A DNA stretch of 64,000 nt, from contig JAXGXJ010000010.1 of assembly GCA_040772905.1 (NCBI GenBank), forward strand, positions 75,019-139,018, given 5' to 3'. The position numbers and the translations under genes were made by a program. This stretch comes from JAXGXJ01 sp040772905 (lineage in GTDB: Bacteria > Actinomycetota > Thermoleophilia > RBG-16-64-13). Shown in pieces: positions 59,839 through 64,000 of this stretch. Position 1 is the first letter of the stretch, and each line of letters starts with the position of its first letter. Below the pieces are notes generated by a model, which saw only the letters and a program-made list of their open reading frames with translations, ran no database searches and was not told where the DNA came from.

Positions 59839-60555
59839 CTACTCCGGTGTTAGGAGTCCTTCGCTCCCCTCCGTCTGTTCCTGCAACAACGGGCAGCGTC
59901 CGAGAAGCTTGCGGACTTCGCGCAGATCTTCTTGCCAGCTCTCGTCCGCGGACCGACTTTCGCCATCGCCGGCCAGACGCGCAAGAAGGTTGTTCACGAT
60001 GGTACGGGAGCGCCCGGCTGACACGAACTGAGTGAGCCCGAGCAGATAAGAGATATCCTCCGCCCAGAAGACGGCGTGCAGCTCCCATGCCACCTGCTCG
60101 GAATCGAGCCCCATGGGCAGAGTCCCTTCGGACTTCGCCTGCTCGATCATCTGAGCAAGCCGCTCGATCACCCGCAGTTGCCGAGCCCCGTGCGCCTCAC
60201 GTAGGCCGATCTCCGGCGGCGCGGCCAGGAACTCGAACAGAGGATAGACGAACGACCCGCCTCCGGAAGACACCAGACTGGAGTGCAGGGTCTCGACGGC
60301 TCGCAGTCGCTCGAGTATGGGAAGGTCGGCCGACGACTCGAACAGCAGTTCCTCGATCTGATCGTAGAGGAGGTCGAGCGCAGCCAGCAAGAGCTGTTCT
60401 CTGCTGGCGAAGTGCTTGTAGATAGCAGCCGGTGATATGCCAGCCGCGGCGGCCACCCGCGGGGTGGTCGCGCCCAGAAGACCGTGCTTCGCCACGACTT
60501 CCAGGGCGGCTTCCGTGATCTGCCGCCTTCGATCCTTTGCCGACATCCTTGCCAT
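59839..60555 (-). CDS. TetR family regulator
   Basis: 238 residues from ATG 60555. The helix-turn-helix is KDRRRQITEAALEVVAKHGL, TTPRVAAAAGISPAAIYKHF and SREQLLLAALDLL. The rest is the ligand-binding helical domain. ATG 60555 lies seven bases after a TATACT -10 box (60562-60567), so the mRNA is probably leaderless. The perfect operator at 60588-60613 overlaps its -35 region, which implies autorepression. Confidence 0.9.
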   Translation of the reverse strand: MARMSAKDRRRQITEAALEVVAKHGLLGATTPRVAAAAGISPAAIYKHFASREQLLLAALDLLYDQIEELLFESSADLPILERLRAVETLHSSLVSSGGGSFVYPLFEFLAAPPEIGLREAHGARQLRVIERLAQMIEQAKSEGTLPMGLDSEQVAWELHAVFWAEDISYLLGLTQFVSAGRSRTIVNNLLARLAGDGESRSADESWQEDLREVRKLLGRCPLLQEQTEGSEGLLTPE

Positions 60556-60587
60556 GCGCATAGTATAGCGCCGGCCTCGCGGCTCGC

Positions 60588-60613
60588 TTAGTAAGAGATT
60601 CCATACTTACTAA
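60588..60613. promoter_or_regulatory. Perfect inverted repeat, candidate TetR operator
   Basis: TTAGTAAG (60588-60595) and CTTACTAA (60606-60613) are exact mirrors with a 10-base spacer. The repeat overlaps the -35 position of the TetR gene and sits between it and the divergent small membrane gene. TetR dimers commonly bind sites of this size and symmetry. Confidence 0.6.
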
Positions 60614-60682
60614 CGTACGTCATGGCCGACGCGCTGAGCCGTTTTTACCGTATTTTAAGGCGCTTGCCGGGCAACCTGCGTA

Positions 60683-60711
60683 TTGCTGTTTATATGAAGT
60701 GACTATATAAT
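60683..60711 (+). promoter_or_regulatory. Sigma-70-like promoter of the small membrane gene
   Basis: TTGCTG (60683-60688) and TATAAT (60706-60711) are separated by 17 bases, an ideal sigma-70-type arrangement. It points at the 33-residue membrane gene starting at 60748. Confidence 0.5.
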
Positions 60712-60747
60712 CACCTTAGTTTGAATTCCAACACAGGAGAGCGGATC

Positions 60748-60849
60748 ATGACGGGCTTTGTTGGACTGATGATCTTCCTCGTCGTCGGCGGAGGCATAGT
60801 GAGCGCGCTGATGCTGCACGACTATGGGGTGCGCCTCTTCCACCGCTAG
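60748..60849 (+). CDS. 33-residue single-helix membrane protein
   Basis: MTGFVGLMIF... from ATG 60748, with AGGAGAG seven bases upstream. A single helix (FVGLMIFLVVGGGIVSALML) is followed by HDYGVRLFHR. It has its own consensus promoter and RBS, and is followed by a perfect terminator (60924-60962), so it is well supported as a transcription unit. No family is recognised. The adjacent TetR may control it. Confidence 0.6.
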   Translation: MTGFVGLMIFLVVGGGIVSALMLHDYGVRLFHR

Positions 60850-60923
60850 GACGGGCCGCAACTACCACCGGGCGCGGCTGCCCGCACTCGAGGTCCGTCT
60901 CGAGGCGCCCGGACACGGACATC

Positions 60924-60962
60924 GGGGCGAAGCCCCGGCCGTCACGGCCGGGGCTTCGCCCC
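60924..60962. terminator. Perfect 19-bp hairpin terminator
   Basis: Arms 60924-60942 and 60944-60962 are perfectly complementary around one base. It lies between the small membrane gene and the convergent methyltransferase, and can stop both. It resembles the 24417-24457 hairpin in size and GC content. Confidence 0.7.
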
Positions 60963-60965
60963 GCG

Positions 60966-61502
60966 TCACATCTCAGGCTTGCGGCAGACGATCTGGGCCA
61001 TGGCGCGACGCGGGTCCTCCAGCAGGCCCTCGTATCGATGCACGATCTGCCAGTCGCCGAACCAGCGCACCAACTCCCCCGGCTGCAGCAGGAAGTCGGG
61101 GTTGTACGGCTTACCGTACTTGGGCTGCTCGCTGGTGAACGTCTCGTATATGAGTATCCCGCCAGGACGTAAGGCCCCGCGTATGTGGGGGATCAACGGT
61201 CGGTGGAGGTAGCGGAACACCACGATCGCCCGGTACAGTCCCTCTTGGAACGGATCCCCGCCGCCTTCGAGATCGATCTGCCAGAACTCCGCCTTCAATC
61301 CCTGCGCTTCCGCCGCTGTGCGCGCTGAATCCAGCGCCTCTCGCGAGCTGTCGGCAAGCACCACGGGCAATCCCAGACCGGCCAAGTACAGCCCGTTCTC
61401 CCCCTTGCCACAGGCCAGGTCCAAGACGGGCCCCTCCAGACCCTCGTCCATCAGCAGGGAGCTGAATCTCGTCAGTAGAGGATTGGCTGCCATCGGACTC
61501 AC
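60966..61502 (-). CDS. Class I SAM-dependent methyltransferase (TehB-like)
   Basis: 178 residues. Motif I is GPVLDLACGKGENGLYLAGL, then VVLADSSREALDSAR and WQIDLEGGGDPF; the post-motif is IVVFRYLHRPLIPHIRGAL. The size and sequence resemble TehB/thiopurine-type methyltransferases. The acceptor is unknown. It lies six bases downstream of a truncated cyclase on the same strand. Confidence 0.85.
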   Translation of the reverse strand: MSPMAANPLLTRFSSLLMDEGLEGPVLDLACGKGENGLYLAGLGLPVVLADSSREALDSARTAAEAQGLKAEFWQIDLEGGGDPFQEGLYRAIVVFRYLHRPLIPHIRGALRPGGILIYETFTSEQPKYGKPYNPDFLLQPGELVRWFGDWQIVHRYEGLLEDPRRAMAQIVCRKPEM

Positions 61503-61508
61503 TTCCGC

Positions 61509-61919
61509 TTAGGCGAGGGCAACGACCCTGGCCGGACCGGAGTCGGCCTTCAACCTGGCAGGCAAGGCCACGATGTAGCAGCGTCTGCCTGTCACCTGAT
61601 CGATCTCGCCCCCAAGGTCCTCGATGAGCAGGATACCGCTCTCGATCAAACATACACGATGTGGAGGATGATCCCAGTGGTCCTGTTCGCTGCCCGGTTC
61701 CACGCAAATGGTGTCCATGCCGGTCATCTTGATGTGCTTCCTGACCAAGAACTCCTTCACGGCTTCCCCATCCACCCCGGTATGAAGAGTGCGATATTCC
61801 TTGCCGCCGAAGCGCGATCGGCATCCCGTGTTGATGATGATGTCGCCCACCTTCTCGTGGGGGAGGATGGTGGTCTCTCGGACTCGACAGTCTAACCGGC
61901 ATTTCGCTAAGCTGAACAC
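61509..61919 (-). pseudogene. N-terminally truncated cyclase-family protein
   Basis: 136 residues corresponding to the second half of the cyclase family (kynurenine formamidase-like): GDIIINTGCRSRFGGKEY, EFLVRKHIKMTGMDTICVEP, ESGILLIEDLGGEIDQVTGR and a C-terminal RCYIVALPARLKADSG. The N-terminal metal-binding segment (HxGTHxDxP) is missing, although coding-like sequence continues a little upstream. A STAS gene now starts in the other direction at that edge. It is probably inactive. Confidence 0.65.
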
Positions 61920-61952
61920 ATCGATGCCTGAGGGAGTGATGATGGAGTGGCG

Positions 61953-62303
61953 ATGGAGATAAAGAACGCAGCGCTGGGAGATGTTCCCATGCTGGTGATA
62001 GCGGGTGAGGTGGACGACGACTCATGCGCGACGCTCCGCGCAGAGCTCGAACGATGGATCGAGTCTGGGCAGCATGTGATATTCCTGGACGTCAGCACGA
62101 CCACCCGGATCGCCCCTCAGTGCATGACCATGCTCGGCACCTTGGTGCGGACCCTGCGCTGGGGATGGTTGGGGGTCATCGGGGCGGACGACGAGATCGG
62201 CCGCGCTTTGCAGGCCGAAGGTCTTGTGTCGGGCACCAATCTACGCATGTTCCAGACTCGAGAAGCGGCCCGCGTGGTCACGGGCGAACGGGCCAGCACC
62301 TGA
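61953..62303 (+). CDS. STAS-domain protein (anti-sigma-antagonist-like)
   Basis: 116 residues from ATG 61953 (MEIKNAALGDVPMLVIAGEV). It has the STAS fold: DDDSCATLRAELERWIESGQ and HVIFLDVSTTTRIAPQCMTM. The regulatory serine/threonine in the D-x-S/T segment is represented by DVSTTT. It may be a regulator in a partner-switching system, but no kinase or phosphatase is next to it. Confidence 0.8.
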   Translation: MEIKNAALGDVPMLVIAGEVDDDSCATLRAELERWIESGQHVIFLDVSTTTRIAPQCMTMLGTLVRTLRWGWLGVIGADDEIGRALQAEGLVSGTNLRMFQTREAARVVTGERAST

Positions 62304-62346
62304 AGGCACCCGCGCCGTCTGCCTCGTGAGTCGCCCGGCGGCCACT

Positions 62347-63033
62347 CTAGAACGGCGTGATGTCGCGTCTGCGCGCCACTCCAATGACCACGAGCGTGGC
62401 GCCGAGCGCCAGCAGGACCACACCGACTCCGGCAAGCCCCGCGATGAGTGGGTAGACCACCCCGAAACGAGCGCCCAGCTGCACATCTGCCGCGACCGGC
62501 GCGCTCGCGTCGGCGTTCATGATCACCATCGCCCAGTCACCGTCGCGCAGCGCCCATTCCAGAGTGCGGCTTCCCGTGCCGGCGACTTTTGCCGCCCAGA
62601 AACTCCGGTCTCCAGGTACCCTCGGCACGGTCGCTCCGTCCACGTGCTCGTACTCCACCGAACCACCGGTCAGATCGATGCCGGTCACTCGGTCACGGGC
62701 GACCCCGGAGAGGTACTCCGACACCTGCGCGGTCGGTCCTACTCCGATGAAGACCGGCGCGGGTAGTCGAGAAGAGCCCGTCACGCGGATGGTGGCCTCG
62801 GCGCGAGACAGGAGCCACCTCTGCCAGCCCGAGGTGAGTTGCTCGTTCACATCGGGCACCGTAAGGGCGAACCCGTTGCTACCCAGAGTCTGGTCGGGTG
62901 TGAGGAAGTATCCGGAGGAACCACTCTGGTAGCGATGCACACCGAGGGCAAAACCGCCTGCGGCCACAGAAACGACCCCAGCCAGGGCCAGAAGGATCCC
63001 AAGGATCGCCGAGATCGTCTTGATGAGGCGCAT
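62347..63033 (-). CDS. Two-helix membrane protein of unknown function
   Basis: 228 residues from ATG 63033 (MRLIKTISAILG). One membrane helix lies at the N-terminus and one at the C-terminus (LIAGLAGVGVVLLALGATLV). Between them is an external beta-rich domain (~30-190: YFLTPDQTLGSNGFALTVPD; PAPVFIGVGPTAQVSEYLSG). It is like actinobacterial membrane proteins of unknown role. It is divergent from the last gene. Confidence 0.65.
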   Translation of the reverse strand: MRLIKTISAILGILLALAGVVSVAAGGFALGVHRYQSGSSGYFLTPDQTLGSNGFALTVPDVNEQLTSGWQRWLLSRAEATIRVTGSSRLPAPVFIGVGPTAQVSEYLSGVARDRVTGIDLTGGSVEYEHVDGATVPRVPGDRSFWAAKVAGTGSRTLEWALRDGDWAMVIMNADASAPVAADVQLGARFGVVYPLIAGLAGVGVVLLALGATLVVIGVARRRDITPF

Positions 63034-63210
63034 CGGCACTAGCTTACACGACTACGACGCTACCGATCCGCGACCGCCCTGACAGCACTCGCGACGGTCT
63101 GTTAGATTTGGACGACGCTCAGCGCGACGGCCTCGGCCCAAGACGGCATCGGACGCGACACGGCGTGGGTGTCGTCTGGCTGCTCATCGTCCGACGGAGG
63201 TCCATCGTCC

Positions 63211-64000
63211 GTGCCCCGTCATGTCACACGCCGCCCGGAAGGCACTGTCACCCGGGGCACCACCGCGCCCAACCGGCTGCGGCGCATAGACCGTTGGATG
63301 GTCGCCACCCAAGCCGCCAGGTTGCGCTCCGCCGAGGCCTCGCCTCTCGTGGTCGACCTCGGCTTCGGGGCCTCTCCGGTCACCACGGTGGAACTCTACG
63401 AACGCCTGCGCGGTGTGCGGCCGGATGTGGAGGTCATCGGCTTGGAGATCGACCCTCTCCGGGTGGAGGAGGCCAACAACTTCATGTCGGAGGGCCACCG
63501 GGAACGACACCATCCAGGGCTGACCTTCGCTCTCGGCGGTTTCGAACTGGCCGTCCCGCGACTCCCGACGTTGGTGAGGGCCTTCAACGTGCTCCGACAG
63601 TATGAAGAGGGTGAGGCCCGATCGGCGTGGGACCGGCTCTGCGCCGGTCTGGCACCTGACGGTGTGCTGGTGGAGGGCACCTGTGACGAGATCGGACGAA
63701 GGGCGGTGTGGGTCACGCTGAAGAGAACAAGCCGCTGCCATACGCCAAGGCCCGGCCGACAGGGACCCGCCGCCTGGAGCGGCTGCGCGGAACCCCTTAC
63801 TGTGACGTTCGCCGCACGGGTGGCGAGTCTCTCGCGCCCCTCGGAACTGGCCGAACGGCTGCCCAAGGCGCTCATCCACCACAACGTCCCCGGCGAGTCG
63901 ATCCACAACTTCCTCGACGACTTCGACCGCGCCTGGGCGGCGGCCGCCCCCCGATCGGTGTTCGGGCCCCGTCAACGCTGGGTGGCCGCGGTCGAAGACC
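63211..64000 (+). CDS. SAM-dependent methyltransferase-like protein (3' end outside window)
   Basis: GTG 63211 with GGAGG about ten bases upstream; the frame is open to the window end (about 263 residues visible). It has SPLVVDLGFGASPVTTVELY (motif I), DVEVIGLEIDPLRVEEANNF and LTFALGGFELAV, plus a later HHNVPGESIHNFLDDFDRAW. It resembles class I SAM methyltransferases of actinobacteria with an extra C-terminal region. Function unknown. Frames in the other reading directions across it are shadows. Confidence 0.75.
   Translation, partial: MPRHVTRRPEGTVTRGTTAPNRLRRIDRWMVATQAARLRSAEASPLVVDLGFGASPVTTVELYERLRGVRPDVEVIGLEIDPLRVEEANNFMSEGHRERHHPGLTFALGGFELAVPRLPTLVRAFNVLRQYEEGEARSAWDRLCAGLAPDGVLVEGTCDEIGRRAVWVTLKRTSRCHTPRPGRQGPAAWSGCAEPLTVTFAARVASLSRPSELAERLPKALIHHNVPGESIHNFLDDFDRAWAAAAPRSVFGPRQRWVAAVED

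Noticed and set aside
1..64000. CRISPR array, insertion sequences, prophage or rRNA
   Set aside because: No regularly spaced repeats, transposase or integrase motifs, phage genes or rRNA signatures were seen anywhere in the window.

Overview
This 64 kb window is high-GC, densely packed and single-copy. It reads like a chromosome segment from a deep-branching, Gram-positive-type actinobacterium (Actinomycetota). The evidence is GC-rich codon use, frequent GTG/TTG starts, many lipoproteins with lipoboxes, apparently leaderless promoters, an Lhr/Nei2 repair pair, and surface proteins ending in S-layer homology (SLH) repeats. Several genes point to anaerobic or microaerobic life: a double-cubane-type 2-hydroxyacyl-CoA dehydratase subunit, a YedF/DUF3343/cysteine desulfurase group, a DUF3786 protein, molybdenum transport and a selenoprotein. 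No species can be named. No rRNA, tRNA, CRISPR array, complete insertion sequence or prophage is visible.

Layout. 1-3.7 kb: the end of an SLH protein, a leucine-rich-repeat lipoprotein, a cupin, a molybdopterin oxidoreductase lipoprotein with a membrane partner, and a twice-frameshifted membrane protein. 3.8-9.9 kb: nei2 and the giant helicase lhr, then a two-gene module containing DUF5674. 10-12 kb: an ECF sigma / anti-sigma / YbjQ operon, flanked by relics of a DUF169-like gene and an ABC ATPase. 12-15 kb: an SLH protein with a beta-propeller. 15-22 kb: mixed metabolic genes. 22.4-22.9 kb: a recombination scar joining a truncated lipoprotein, an mgtE relic and a DUF4177 gene. 23.6-24.6 kb: a heliorhodopsin. 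25-33 kb: hydrolase, multidrug efflux with its MarR regulator, patatin, and a ferric-reductase-type flavocytochrome. 32.8-36.5 kb: a MarR-controlled ABC-2 exporter with two ATPases. 36.5-39.3 kb: MBL-fold, DUF89, zinc-ribbon and HAD proteins. 39.3-46.4 kb: two ABC importers around a molybdopterin-binding protein. 47-50.3 kb: the double-cubane protein, cysteine desulfurase, DUF3343 and YedF. 50-55 kb: PadR/hydrolase, flavodoxin-like protein, and a Vps62-like coiled-coil membrane protein. 55.4-56.1 kb: a peroxiredoxin with an in-frame UGA in place of its catalytic cysteine. 56-64 kb: proA, a ThDP enzyme, a TetR regulator with a perfect operator, methyltransferases and a STAS protein.

Connections. 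The most coherent theme is selenium, sulfur and molybdenum handling. The YedF/DUF3343/cysteine desulfurase set lies about 5 kb from the inferred selenoprotein peroxiredoxin, and the molybdate-type transporter and MoCF-domain protein fit the molybdopterin enzyme near the left end. A second theme is decay or sequence error: at least six broken or truncated genes are visible, and two indels sit exactly in homopolymers. Some may be assembly errors rather than real lesions.
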